From the NCBI RefSeq assembly GCF_006538365.1, contig NZ_BJKN01000002.1:207276-271275 (forward strand): a stretch of 64,000 nt of DNA, written 5' to 3'. How positions within the stretch are numbered: position 1 is the first letter of the stretch; each line of letters starts with the position of its first letter. Below the pieces are notes generated by a model. That model did no database searches, had not been told where the DNA came from, and saw only the letters and a list, made by a program, of their open reading frames with translations. Shown here in pieces: positions 19,016-29,200 of this stretch. The position numbers were made by a program, and so were the translations under genes. This DNA is from Moorella sp. E308F. Lineage in GTDB: Bacteria > Bacillota > DSM-521 > Neomoorellales > Neomoorellaceae.

Positions 19016-19828
19016 GTGGTGGTGTTGATTGTGCTAGGCACCAGAATTTTAGTTGCCCTGGTGGGTATCCCGTTATTACTGGGAGCGGCTTACCTGGGTG
19101 GCTGGTGGTTCCTCCTGCTGGTAATCCTGGTGGCCTTTACCGGGCTGGTGGAATTTTACCACCTGGCCGCCTGCCTGAAGCTAAAACCGCTGGTCCCGGC
19201 CGGTATTATAGGGGGGCTGATGTTTGTCCTGGCAGCATATCTTAATAAGGGGATGGTCGCTTGGCCGGGTGCTGGACTAACAGTGGGGATGCTCTTACTC
19301 TTCCTGACCCTGTTTCCCCGCGTGGCAGCGGCCGATGTGGCCATAACCTTACTGGGGAGCTGGTATGTAGGGGGGCTGCTGGCTTACCTGCCTTTGCTCC
19401 GCCTTTTACCCGGCGGTGCCGCGATCCTCATCCTGACCTTCCTCATGACCTGGGCCAATGATACCGGTGCTTATTTTTGCGGCCGTATCTTCGGCCGCCG
19501 CCACCCCTGGCCCAGCCTCAGCCCCGGTAAAACCTGGGCCGGGGCCATCGGCGGCCTGCTGGTAACTTTAGTGATGGCTGAAGTTTTGGGCCCTCTCATT
19601 TTGCCGGCTTTAAATAGCTGGCTACTGGCAGGGCTGGCAATACTCTCCGCTATTGCCGCCCAAGCCGGCGATTTAATTGAATCGGGTTTTAAGCGCCAGG
19701 CAGGGGTTAAGGACAGCGGCTGGCTTTTACCAGGACACGGGGGAATTTTGGACCGTTTTGATAGTTTGCTCCTGGTGGCTCCGGTGGTATACTATTATCT
19801 GGTCTTCTTTTTACCAAAAATGGAGTGA
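19016..19828 (+). CDS. cdsA: Phosphatidate cytidylyltransferase
   Basis: CdsA converts phosphatidate and CTP to CDP-diacylglycerol, the branch point of phospholipid synthesis. The 270-residue integral membrane protein has about seven hydrophobic segments. The C-terminal signature SGFKRQAGVKDSGWLLPGHG, continuing into ILDRFDS, is the CDS motif with its metal-binding aspartates. The GTG at 19016 is used; GTG 19031 (LGTRILVALVGIP) is an alternative closer to the common family start. It overlaps or abuts the next gene. Confidence 0.93.
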   Translation: MVVLIVLGTRILVALVGIPLLLGAAYLGGWWFLLLVILVAFTGLVEFYHLAACLKLKPLVPAGIIGGLMFVLAAYLNKGMVAWPGAGLTVGMLLLFLTLFPRVAAADVAITLLGSWYVGGLLAYLPLLRLLPGGAAILILTFLMTWANDTGAYFCGRIFGRRHPWPSLSPGKTWAGAIGGLLVTLVMAEVLGPLILPALNSWLLAGLAILSAIAAQAGDLIESGFKRQAGVKDSGWLLPGHGGILDRFDSLLLVAPVVYYYLVFFLPKME

Positions 19829-19833
19829 AACCT

Positions 19834-20934
19834 TTGGCTAACTTTGACGATCGGTTTAAACAAACCTTTCAAACTTTACTGGTAGCCTTAATGGCTGCCC
19901 TCCTTTTCCTGTTGCTTTTTTATTACATATTACCCGCTACCGGGGAAATCATTAGAGCCCTGGTACCGGTAGTGCTGCCCTTTGCCCTGGCCGCCCTACT
20001 GGCAGCAATTATCGATCCGGTTGTTAACTTTATTGAAAGCAAGCTTAAAATAGGCCGTGGCTGGGCAGTAATTATCACCCTCTTGTCTATTCTAGCCATC
20101 CTTAGCATAGCTATCTTTTATCTGGTGACCAACCTGATTGTCGAGCTGGAGAGCCTGGCCTTAACCCTGCCGGCCCAGGCACGGGCCTTGGGGGCTGCCT
20201 TCCAGGAGTATTTTACCCGCCTCCAGAGTTTTTATTTTGCGGGTAACCTGCCCGTTGAAGTCTTGAATACCCTGCAGTCCTTCCTGGACAATGCGGTTGC
20301 CTGGCTGAAGAACCTGCTTGGCCTTACGGTCCAGTGGCTAATAGCTTTTATCAGTTCCCTACCGGAACTCTTTATTTCGCTGATCATTACCCTGGTGGCC
20401 ACTTACTTTTTCAGCCGGGATAAAGATTTTATCCTCCGCACCCTGCTCCAGATAGTTTCACCGCCCTGGCGGGAACGGATGAGTAAGGTTTTCAGCTCCT
20501 TGAGCCAGGCTATTATCGGTTACCTGCGGGCAGAAATTTTACTGGTAAGCCTGCAGATGACCCAGAGTATTATCGGGCTTTTAATTTTAAGAGTTGATTA
20601 TGCCCTAACCCTGGCCTTTTTAATCGGCCTGGCCGATTTGTTGCCCATTGTTGGTCCGGGAACGGTTTTCATTCCCTGGATCATTGTCGAATTTATCCTG
20701 GGCCATTATGGCCTGGGGCTGGCCCTTTTAACCCTGTATGCCTTTATCATTATCCTGCGCCAGGTACTGCAACCCAAACTGGTGGCCGTCAGCCTGGGGC
20801 TGTACCCGTTGACAACCTTGATTGCCCTGTACACCGGCTTGAAGCTTCTGGGGATTGCCGGTCTGGTCATTGGGCCCATGACGCTGGTAGTCTTAAAGGC
20901 TTTTTCGCGTTCCCGGCAGGGGGTGACTAAATAA
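19834..20934 (+). CDS. AI-2E/YtvI-family membrane permease
   Basis: This protein of about 366 residues has six to eight membrane helices and the AI-2E transporter/UPF0118 pattern. The conserved part is the C-terminal GLADLLPIVGPGTVFIPW, followed by RQVLQPKLVAVSLGLYPL. It resembles the sporulation membrane protein YtvI, but the transported substrate is unknown. TTG 19834 is preferred because GGAG (19822-19825) is 8 bp away; GTG 19825 overlaps the cdsA stop. It is embedded between cdsA and dxr, so it is co-transcribed with lipid genes. Confidence 0.8.
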   Translation: MANFDDRFKQTFQTLLVALMAALLFLLLFYYILPATGEIIRALVPVVLPFALAALLAAIIDPVVNFIESKLKIGRGWAVIITLLSILAILSIAIFYLVTNLIVELESLALTLPAQARALGAAFQEYFTRLQSFYFAGNLPVEVLNTLQSFLDNAVAWLKNLLGLTVQWLIAFISSLPELFISLIITLVATYFFSRDKDFILRTLLQIVSPPWRERMSKVFSSLSQAIIGYLRAEILLVSLQMTQSIIGLLILRVDYALTLAFLIGLADLLPIVGPGTVFIPWIIVEFILGHYGLGLALLTLYAFIIILRQVLQPKLVAVSLGLYPLTTLIALYTGLKLLGIAGLVIGPMTLVVLKAFSRSRQGVTK

Positions 20935-22092
20935 GTGGTCAGAGAGATAGCAGTTCTAGGTTCAACCGGCTCAATCGGCCGCCAGACCCTGGAGGTTGTA
21001 GCCGCCCATCCCGGGCAATTCAGGGTTGCCGCCCTGGCAGCCGCCAGAAATGTAGAACTCCTGGCCGAGCAGGTAAAGCGGTTTCGTCCCCGCCTGGCCG
21101 TCCTCCTGGACCCGGCAGGGGCCAGGGAACTGGCTGCCAGGGTTAGCGGGTTAAAGGTCAAGGTCCTGGCCGGAGAGGAAGGCCTTCTGGCAACCGCCTG
21201 CCTGGCCGAGGTGGAGCTGGTAGTGGCCGCTATGGTGGGAACCTGTAGCCTGCCGGCGGTCCTGGCCGCCCTGGAGGCCGGTAAGGATATTGCCCTGGCC
21301 AACAAAGAGATCCTGGTAGCTGCCGGTGAGGTGGTCATGGGCCGGGCCCGTGCTCTGGGACGCCAGATTATACCGGTCGACAGCGAGCACTCCGCCATTT
21401 TCCAGTGCCTGCGCCAGGGCGGCCGGGTGATGCAAGTGATCATCACGGCTTCCGGGGGGCCTTTACGCGAGAAAACCTTGGAAGAAATGGCCGCCGTTAC
21501 CCCGGAGGAGGCTTTAAATCACCCTACCTGGGTGATGGGGCCGAAGATTACCGTAGATTCGGCCACCCTGATGAATAAAGGCCTGGAAGTCATTGAAGCC
21601 AAACACCTTTTTAACCTGGACTATGACCAGATTGCAGTTTTGATCCACCCCCAGAGCGTCGTCCATGCCCTGGTGCGCTACAGTGACGGTGCCCTTTTTG
21701 CCCACCTGGGGCCCGCCGATATGCGCCTGCCCATCCAGTACGCCCTGACCTGGCCGGAACGCTGGGATTTAGACAGCCAGGTGCTGGACCTGGCGGCCCT
21801 GGGACACCTTGATTTCAGCCAGCCGAACCTGGAACGTTTCCCGTGCCTAGAGCTGGCCTACCGCGCCGGCCGGGCCGGGGGGACTTACCCGGCGGTTTTA
21901 AGTGCCGCCGACGAAGTGGCCGTCCAGTATTTCCTGGCAAGGAGAATACCGCTGACAGCCATCAGCCAGGTCGTAGCCAGGGTCCTGGAAGAACACCGGC
22001 CGACAGCGGCTACTGACCTGGAAGCAGTTCTTGCTGCCGACGCCTGGGCGCGGCGACGGGCGGAAGAAGTGGCTGAAGGGTTTTGTAAGTGA
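20935..22092 (+). CDS. dxr: 1-deoxy-D-xylulose 5-phosphate reductoisomerase
   Basis: Dxr makes methylerythritol phosphate, the first committed step of the MEP isoprenoid pathway. The 385-residue protein has the NADPH motif LGSTGSIGRQTLEVV, the catalytic and metal region ALANKEILVAAGE, DSEHSAIFQCL and SGGPLRE, then HPTWVMGPKITVDSATLMNKGLE. The GTG start directly follows the permease stop. ispG lies in the same run. The structured 241-nt repeat begins 55 bp after the stop. Confidence 0.97.
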   Translation: MVREIAVLGSTGSIGRQTLEVVAAHPGQFRVAALAAARNVELLAEQVKRFRPRLAVLLDPAGARELAARVSGLKVKVLAGEEGLLATACLAEVELVVAAMVGTCSLPAVLAALEAGKDIALANKEILVAAGEVVMGRARALGRQIIPVDSEHSAIFQCLRQGGRVMQVIITASGGPLREKTLEEMAAVTPEEALNHPTWVMGPKITVDSATLMNKGLEVIEAKHLFNLDYDQIAVLIHPQSVVHALVRYSDGALFAHLGPADMRLPIQYALTWPERWDLDSQVLDLAALGHLDFSQPNLERFPCLELAYRAGRAGGTYPAVLSAADEVAVQYFLARRIPLTAISQVVARVLEEHRPTAATDLEAVLAADAWARRRAEEVAEGFCK

Positions 22093-22147
22093 AGCCCTCA
22101 TGGGGGCTGACGCCCGCCCCACGAATTATGGAAATGTAGCAGACAAG

Positions 22148-22388
22148 GGGCTGGATGGTACAGGCGGAAAGCGACTTGGCTCGAGGCGTCAGCAAACTCA
22201 GCTAAGTCATAGTGAGGCGGCGGTGAACGGGATGGGGATCATAACGTAGCTTCAGGAATGAGAAATGCCACGCCCCGTTATGGTTGATCAAAGAAACAAA
22301 GTCGGGCCACCCCCGCCGCCGAGCAAGGCTGAGCGCCAAGTTTGCTAGCCGAGAACCTCCGGAGCCTGGAGCCTGTACCGTCCAGTCC
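22148..22388 (+). repeat. 241-nt structured repeat element, copy A
   Basis: This non-coding element matches a second copy at 63734-63974, the same length with about 30 substitutions and no gaps by eye. Its ends (22148-22164 and 22372-22388) form a continuous 17-bp helix with two wobble pairs. Inside, AGCAAA / TTTGCT and CTCAGC / GCTGAG pair (22191-22202 with 22328-22346). GGCGGCGG (22216-22223) pairs with CCGCCGCC (22313-22320), AACGGG (22226-22231) with CCCGTT (22274-22279), and TCAT (22239-22242) with ATGA (22258-22261). The pairings nest as a multi-helix RNA fold. I cannot match it to a known RNA family. The strand is not certain. It fills most of the 361-bp dxr-rseP gap. Confidence 0.8.
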
Positions 22389-22453
22389 AGGCTAAGGGAT
22401 AGTATTAAGAACCATTTTTGGTAGAAGCAAATTTTCGAAGGAGCTGAAGCCCA

Positions 22454-23464
22454 GTGACCATTATCCTGGCCCTGGTTATCTTCAGTATTTTAATCATGGT
22501 CCACGAAGGCGGGCACTTCCTGGCGGCCAAAAAAGCCGGCATCAAGGTGGAAGAGTTCGCTATCGGTATGGGGCCGGCCATCTGGCAGGTGAAAAAAGGG
22601 GAGACGGTTTACTCCTTACGCGCCTTTCCCCTGGGCGGCTTTAACCGCATGGCCGGGATGGAGGGCCCGGATCTCGACGACCCGCGGGGCTTCAACCGGC
22701 AGCCGCTGCTTAAGCGCATGGGGGTCATTGCCGCCGGTTCAGGCATGAATTTCCTCCTGGCCGTCCTTATTTTTATTTTCGTTTTTATGGTCCTGGGCAT
22801 ACCGGCGGATATTAATGTTATCGGCCGTGTGGAACCTGGGATGCCGGCAGCCAGGGCGGGTTTACAGCCGGGGGATAAAATCTTAATGGTCGACAATACA
22901 CCGGTCAATAGCTGGCGCGACCTGGTGCACCAGATCTACCAGCATCCGGGGGAGGAAATTATCCTCACAATCGAGCGGGACGGCCGGCAGCAGCGGGTGA
23001 CCCTGACCACCATCAGGGATCCCCAGTCAGGGGTAGGCATGATTGGTATCGGCCCTACCTGGGAGCGGCAGGGTTTGTGGACCTCGATCATCCTGGGCCT
23101 CAGACAGGCCTATGAAATTACCAGGCTTATTATCTTAAGCCTGGTGCAAATGGTTACCGGCAAGGTGGCCCCCGAGGTTGTCGGGCCGGTGGGCATAATT
23201 CAGCTGGTGGGTCAGGCGGCTACCTATGGCCTGGCCAACGTCCTGAACTTCATGGCGGTTTTAAGCCTGGACCTGGGGCTCATCAATTTGCTGCCCATTC
23301 CCGCCCTGGATGGCAGCCGGCTGGTATTCTTAAGCCTGGAGGCGGTGCGGGGCCGGCCAATAAGCGCGGAGAAAGAAAATTTAATCCACCTCATCGGCTT
23401 TGCCCTCCTCATGGGCCTGCTTATTTTAATAACCTACCACGATTTAATCCGCATCTTCAGCTGA
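22454..23464 (+). CDS. rseP: Site-2 protease RseP/RasP
   Basis: This intramembrane zinc protease cleaves anti-sigma factors and remnant signal peptides. The 336-residue protein has the zinc motif HEGGH (VMVHEGGHFLAAKKAG, first helix), a PDZ domain (about 110-180, GLQPGDKILMVDNTPVNSWRDL) and the second metal motif in LLPIPALDGSRLVF. About four membrane helices are visible. GTG follows AAGGAGCTGAAG. It follows the structured repeat and stands 10 bp before ispG. Confidence 0.95.
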   Translation: MTIILALVIFSILIMVHEGGHFLAAKKAGIKVEEFAIGMGPAIWQVKKGETVYSLRAFPLGGFNRMAGMEGPDLDDPRGFNRQPLLKRMGVIAAGSGMNFLLAVLIFIFVFMVLGIPADINVIGRVEPGMPAARAGLQPGDKILMVDNTPVNSWRDLVHQIYQHPGEEIILTIERDGRQQRVTLTTIRDPQSGVGMIGIGPTWERQGLWTSIILGLRQAYEITRLIILSLVQMVTGKVAPEVVGPVGIIQLVGQAATYGLANVLNFMAVLSLDLGLINLLPIPALDGSRLVFLSLEAVRGRPISAEKENLIHLIGFALLMGLLILITYHDLIRIFS

Positions 23465-23474
23465 GGTGACCTTA

Positions 23475-24566
23475 ATGGAGATTAAGCGCCGGCCAACGCG
23501 GCAGATCCGGGTGGGCAAGGTGGCCGTAGGCGGGGGGGCGCCCATTTCCGTCCAGTCCATGACCAATACCGATACCCGGGATATCGCCGCTACTGTTGCC
23601 CAGATCCAGAGGCTGGCCCGGGCCGGCTGCGAAATAGTCCGCCTGGCAGTACCGGATCAAGAAGCGGCAGCAGCCCTGGCCAGGATCAAAGCGCAGGTGG
23701 ATATCCCCATTATCGCCGATATTCACTTTGACTACCGCCTGGCCCTGGCCGCCCTGGAAGGCGGGGTTGACGGCCTGCGCTTGAATCCAGGGAATATTGG
23801 CGGGCCCGGGCGGGTGAAGGCTGTAGTAAGGGAAGCGGCTGCCCGGCGGGTACCCATTCGCATCGGCGTCAATGCCGGCTCCCTGGAGAAGGAGGCCATG
23901 GCCGCCCATGGCGGTGTAACGGCCGCAGCCATGGTAGCCAGCGCCTTGAAACATGTCCACCTGCTGGAGGACCTGGATTTCTTTGACATAAAAATTTCCC
24001 TGAAAGCTGCGGAGGTACCATTGATGATCGAGGCCTACCGCCGGTTGGCCGGGCAGGTGGATTATCCCCTGCACCTGGGGGTGACGGAAGCCGGGCGCGG
24101 CCTGGAGGGAGCTGTCAAATCGGCAGTAGGGATTGGCATTTTACTTAACGAAGGGATAGGCGATACCATCCGGGTATCTTTGACGGGCGACCCTGTGCAG
24201 GAAGTGGTAGCCGGTTTTGCTATCTTGCGTTCCCTGGGCCTGCGCCGGCGGGGCATCGAGCTTATTTCCTGCCCCACCTGCGGCCGCTGCCAGGTAGATG
24301 TGGAAGGGGTGGCAGCCCGGGTGCAGCAGGACCTTCAGGATGTAGCCAGGCCCCTGAAGGTAGCCGTCATGGGCTGTGCCGTCAACGGCCCCGGCGAGGC
24401 TCGCCAGGCCGATGTCGGTATTGCCGGTGGTCCTGGCTTCGGCCTTCTTTTTCGCCACGGTCGTCCCGTCCGCAAGGTCAAGGAAGAGGATATGGCCCGG
24501 GCCCTTATTGAAGAAGCCAGGCGCCTGGCAGCAGAAGAAGGGGAGGAAGAGAATGCGCACGAGTGA
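23475..24566 (+). CDS. ispG: 4-hydroxy-3-methylbut-2-enyl diphosphate synthase (IspG/GcpE)
   Basis: IspG is the [4Fe-4S] enzyme that converts MEcPP to HMBPP late in the MEP pathway. The 363-residue protein has a TIM-barrel N-terminal part ([31 protein letters not shown]) and C-terminal cluster ligands in [11 protein letters not shown] and [14 protein letters not shown] 23475 is chosen with GAGGTG six bases ahead. It needs two low-potential electrons, which the ferredoxin at 18.0 kb could supply. It overlaps proS by 14 bp. Confidence 0.97.
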   Translation: MEIKRRPTRQIRVGKVAVGGGAPISVQSMTNTDTRDIAATVAQIQRLARAGCEIVRLAVPDQEAAAALARIKAQVDIPIIADIHFDYRLALAALEGGVDGLRLNPGNIGGPGRVKAVVREAAARRVPIRIGVNAGSLEKEAMAAHGGVTAAAMVASALKHVHLLEDLDFFDIKISLKAAEVPLMIEAYRRLAGQVDYPLHLGVTEAGRGLEGAVKSAVGIGILLNEGIGDTIRVSLTGDPVQEVVAGFAILRSLGLRRRGIELISCPTCGRCQVDVEGVAARVQQDLQDVARPLKVAVMGCAVNGPGEARQADVGIAGGPGFGLLFRHGRPVRKVKEEDMARALIEEARRLAAEEGEEENAHE

Positions 24567-26274
24567 ATTACTGGCACCGACTTTAAGGGAAACGCCGGCC
24601 GAGGCCGAGATCGCCAGCCACCAGTTATTACTGCGGGCCGGCTTCATACGCAAGGCAGCAGCCGGGATCTATACTTATTTACCCCTGGGACGGCGGGTGC
24701 TGGCCAAACTAGAGCGGATCATCCGCGAGGAAATGGATCGGGCCGGCGGCCAGGAGGTTGTTCTACCCATTATCCAGCCGGCCGAACTCTGGCAGGAAAG
24801 CGGTCGCTGGGAGGTTTACGGGGAGGAAATGTTCCGCCTCCGGGACCGGCACCAGCGCCAGTTTTGCTTGGGTCCCACCCACGAGGAGATTATCACCGCC
24901 CTGGTACGGAGCGAAGTCAGCTCCTATAAACAATTACCCTTGCTCCTGTACCAGATTCAAAATAAATACCGCGACGAACGGCGGCCCCGTTTTGGCCTTC
25001 TCAGAGGCCGGGAATTTATCATGAAGGACCTCTACTCCTTTGACCGGGATCAGGAAGGGCTGAACCAGAGTTATGCCAAAATGTACCAGGCCTACAGCAA
25101 TGTCTTTCGCCGCTGCGGCCTGGATTTCCGGACGGTCCAGGCTGACACCGGCGCCATTGGCGGCAACTACAGCCATGAATTTATGGCCCTGGCATCTACC
25201 GGGGAGGCGCTGCTGGTATACTGCCAGAAGTGCGACTATGCGGCCAACGTCGAAATTGCCGCGGCCAGGGCGCTGCCCAAACCGGTAGCGGAAACACCGC
25301 AGTCCCTTAAAGAAGTGGCTACCCCCGGACAGAAAACGGTAGCCGAAGTTAGCACCTTCCTGGGGATCACCCCGGATAGGCTGATTAAAACCATTTTTTA
25401 TGAGGCCGATGGGCAGCTGGTGGCCGCTCTGGTCCGGGGTGACCGGGAACTCAATGAAGTAAAGCTTCAGAATTACCTGGGCTGCCGGCATCTCGTCCTG
25501 GCCGACCCCGAGAAGGTGATGGCTGTAAGCGGCGCGCCGGTAGGTTATGTTGGGCCGGTGGGCTTAAGGGGTGTACCAATTTACGCCGACCTGGAGATTC
25601 CATACCTGGTTAACGCTGTAGCCGGTGCCAACCGGGAAGGCTACCACTTGGTAGGCGTCAACCCCGGCCGCGACTTTAAAGCGGAAGCCTTTGCCGACCT
25701 CCGCCAGGTGGAGGCGGGAGAACCCTGTCCCCAGTGCGGCGCCCCCTTAAGCCAGGCCCGCGGGATAGAAGTCGGGCAGGTTTTCCAGCTAGGTACCAAG
25801 TACAGCCAGCCCCTGGGCGCCACCTATACCGACGAGCAGGGCCATGAGCATCCCATTGTCATGGGCTGTTACGGCATCGGCGTCAGCCGCACCATGGCCG
25901 CCGTCGTCGAGCAGCACCATGATGAGCACGGCATTATCTGGCCTTTGAGCGTTGCTCCCTATGAAGTGGTCATTATTCCCGCCTCTTTAAAGGACAGCGG
26001 CCAGCGGGAAATGGCCGAAGGCCTCTACCAGGAGCTGTTGGCTGCCGGTGTTGAGGTGGTGCTTGATGATCGCGACGAACGGGCCGGCATGAAATTTGTC
26101 GAAGCTGACCTTATAGGCTATCCATTACGCTTGACTATAGGTAAAAAAACCCTGAGCCAGGGTACGGTGGATGTGAAATGGCGGCATGGAGGGCAGGAAT
26201 TAGCCCTGCCCCGGGAAGGACTGGTGCCCCGGGTAAAAGAAATGCTAGCCCGGGAAATGGAAAAGTACCGGTAA
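24553..26274 (+). CDS. proS: Prolyl-tRNA synthetase
   Basis: ProS charges tRNA-Pro. The 573-residue bacterial-type enzyme has class II motif 1 ([21 protein letters not shown]), motif 2 ([19 protein letters not shown]) and motif 3 ([13 protein letters not shown]). An INS editing domain lies between motifs 2 and 3 (about 225-380), and an anticodon-binding domain ends the protein. ATG 24553 follows GGGGAGGAAGAG and begins the normal [19 protein letters not shown]. The reading frame stays open further upstream only because it overlaps ispG. Confidence 0.97.
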   Translation: MRTSELLAPTLRETPAEAEIASHQLLLRAGFIRKAAAGIYTYLPLGRRVLAKLERIIREEMDRAGGQEVVLPIIQPAELWQESGRWEVYGEEMFRLRDRHQRQFCLGPTHEEIITALVRSEVSSYKQLPLLLYQIQNKYRDERRPRFGLLRGREFIMKDLYSFDRDQEGLNQSYAKMYQAYSNVFRRCGLDFRTVQADTGAIGGNYSHEFMALASTGEALLVYCQKCDYAANVEIAAARALPKPVAETPQSLKEVATPGQKTVAEVSTFLGITPDRLIKTIFYEADGQLVAALVRGDRELNEVKLQNYLGCRHLVLADPEKVMAVSGAPVGYVGPVGLRGVPIYADLEIPYLVNAVAGANREGYHLVGVNPGRDFKAEAFADLRQVEAGEPCPQCGAPLSQARGIEVGQVFQLGTKYSQPLGATYTDEQGHEHPIVMGCYGIGVSRTMAAVVEQHHDEHGIIWPLSVAPYEVVIIPASLKDSGQREMAEGLYQELLAAGVEVVLDDRDERAGMKFVEADLIGYPLRLTIGKKTLSQGTVDVKWRHGGQELALPREGLVPRVKEMLAREMEKYR

Positions 26275-26292
26275 CGATTGGGGTAAGGATTG

Positions 26293-29200
26293 ATGGCCAT
26301 GGCTGGCAGGGAAAACCTGTGGCAGGAATTACTCCGGCAGGGGGCCGTGCATAAAGTTACAATTGACCGCAAGAGCGGCAGATGTTACCTTTCCCTCTGC
26401 CCTCCCTGCAACCTGGAACCCGAGGATATTGAAGCCTGCCGGCAGCTCCTTGCGCGGCAGTTTCCCGGCTTTGAATTTATATTTAATATCCTGGGACCTT
26501 CACCCCCTGCCGACCTGGCAACCTTTTGCCGGGAAAAGAAGGCCGCCATCCTGGATGAGGTGGCCCGGCGCCTGGGTAATGGTACCTCGGCCTGGCTGGC
26601 CGGGGCGCGGCTGGAACCCGGTGCTGGGGTGTTGCAGTTGATACTACCGGTCTCCCTGGCCGTGGAGGCCTTACGGTCCTGCCGGGGCGACAGGGTTTTG
26701 CAGGAAGTCTTGCAGCAGTATGGCTACCAGGTGCAGGTGGAACTGGTCGCCGACCGGGAATACCAGGAAGAACTGGCGGCCGTTTCCCGCCGGCTCCAGG
26801 AAGAGCGTTTAGTCCGGGTCAGGGAAGAAGCGGCCGACGTGGGAAAGGAAGACGGCCCGGCTAAAAAGGACGGCCAGGAGAAAAAAGGGAACAGCCGGCA
26901 AAATATGGACAACGGTTTCCTCCTGGGGAAAAAGATTACGGCTCCTTTCCTGCCCTTGAAGGAAATCCAGGAGGAGGAAAAGCAGGTTGCCGTCCAGGGG
27001 GAAGTTCTGGATTTTACGGCGCGGCAGCTGAAATCCGGGCGCTGGCTGGTAAGTTTTAATCTCACCGATTATACCGACTCCATCAGCGTCAAAGCCTTTG
27101 CCGACGCCGGTCCCCTGGTGGAGAACGGTTTGGCAGCTGGAGAATGGGTGCAGGTGCAGGGCCCGGTCCAGTACGACCGTTACAGCCAGGAACTGGTGCT
27201 GATTGCCGACGCCGTCGCCCGGGGGGAACGCCCCGAGCGGCGGGATACGGCGCCGGAAAAAAGGGTGGAGCTGCACCTCCATACCAAGATGAGCGCCATG
27301 GACGGTGTAACCGAGGTAGCGGCGGCGGTGAAACAGGCGGCCCGGTGGGGCCATGGAGCGATAGCCATCACCGACCACGGCGTCCTGCAGGCCTTCCCGG
27401 CAGCCGCCGAGGCCGGAAGTAAATACGGCGTAAAAATCATCTACGGCCTGGAGGGCTACCTTTTTGATGAGGACGACCAGCCACCCGACCGCCAGCAGAC
27501 TTATCACATCATCTTGCTGGTGAAAAACAAGCAGGGATTAGAAAATCTATACCGCCTGGTTTCCCGGGCCCATCTGGAATATTTTTACCGCAAACCCAGG
27601 TTGCCGCGCCGTTTAATCCAGCAGTACCGTGAGGGGCTCCTTTTAGGTACGGCCTGTGAGGCCGGGGAATTAATCAGGCATTACCTGGCCGGGGCAAGCG
27701 CCGAACGCCTGGAGGAGATTGCCTCCTTTTATGATTTCCTGGAGATCCAGCCCCTGGCCAACAACGATTTTTTAATCCGGGAAGGTAAACTTGCCGACCG
27801 CCAGGCCCTGATGGACATGAATCGGCAAATTATCGCCCTGGGCCAAAAACTTCACAAACCGGTGGTGGCTACCGGTGACGTTCACTTTTTAAACCCGGAG
27901 GATGCCATCTACCGTCAGATCCTCCAGGCCGGGCAGGGTTATGCCGACGAGGTCCAGGCCCCCCTCTACTACCGGACGACGGAAGAAATGCTGGCGGAAT
28001 TCAGTTATCTGGATGCCGCAACGGCCCGCCAGGTGGTAGTCACCAATCCCCGGCTCATTGCCGACCAGATAGAAGAGTTAAAGCCTATCCCCGACGAGTT
28101 TTACCCGCCGGAGATCCCCGGCGCCGAAGAAGAGTTAACCCGGATTGTCACCACCCGGGCCCATGACTGGTACGGCGACCCCTTGCCGGAACTTGTCCGG
28201 GCCCGCCTGGACAAGGAAATGAAATCCATTATCGGCCACGGCTTTGCCGTGCTGTACCTAATCGCCCACAAGCTGGTATTAAAATCCAACGAAGACGGCT
28301 ACCTGGTAGGCTCGCGGGGTTCGGTGGGTTCTTCCCTGGTGGCCACCCTGGCCGGGATTACGGAAGTAAACCCCCTGCCGCCCCATTACCGCTGCCCCGC
28401 CTGCCGCTACAGCGAGTTTATTACCGACGGCAGCGTCAACTGCGGCGCCGACCTGCCGGCGAAAGATTGTCCCCGCTGTGGGACCAGGTTGTTAAAGGAC
28501 GGCCATGACATCCCCTTTGAAGTCTTCCTGGGCTTCAAAGGCGACAAGGTACCGGACATCGACCTCAACTTTTCCGGGGAATACCAGCCCCGGGCGCACC
28601 AGTACGCCGAAGAAATCTTCGGCAAAGACCATGTATTCCGGGCCGGCACCATAGCCACCCTGGCCGAACGCACGGCCTTCGGTTTTGTCCATAAATACCT
28701 GGAGGAGCGGGGCCTCAAGGCCCGCCAGGCGGAGATCAACCGCCTGGTCAGGGGGATTACCGGCGTCAAGAGGACCACGGGCCAGCACCCGGGGGGGCTC
28801 ATGGTTGTCCCCCGGCGGGTGGATATCCATCTCTTTACGCCATTGCAGCGCCCGGCCGACGACACCGGCAGCAATACCATCACCACCCATTTTGACTATG
28901 AAGCCATCAGCCACCGCCTGGTGAAACTGGACCTCCTGGGCCACGATGACCCCACGGTGATCAAAATGCTGGAGGACCTCACCGGTGTCGACGCCCGTGA
29001 GATCCCCCTGGATGAGCCCCGGACCATGTCCCTCTTTTCCAGTGTCGAGGCCCTGGGGGTGCGGCCGGAAGACATCGGTTCCCAGGTCGGCACCCTGGGG
29101 ATTCCCGAATTCGGCACCCGTTTTGTCCGCCAGATGCTGGAGGAAACCAGGCCCCGGACCTTCGCCGAGCTGGTCCGCATCAGCGGTTTCTCCCACGGGA

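Noticed and set aside
22031-22249. 72-codon frame covering the start of repeat copy A
   Set aside because: It runs out of dxr in another frame and through base-paired structure; the substitutions between the two copies follow RNA pairing, not codons.
24376-24552. 59-residue N-terminal extension of ProS
   Set aside because: It lies wholly within ispG; the SD and family alignment favour ATG 24553.
28492-29196. 234-codon minus-strand frame inside polC
   Set aside because: Antisense shadow of the conserved polymerase domain.
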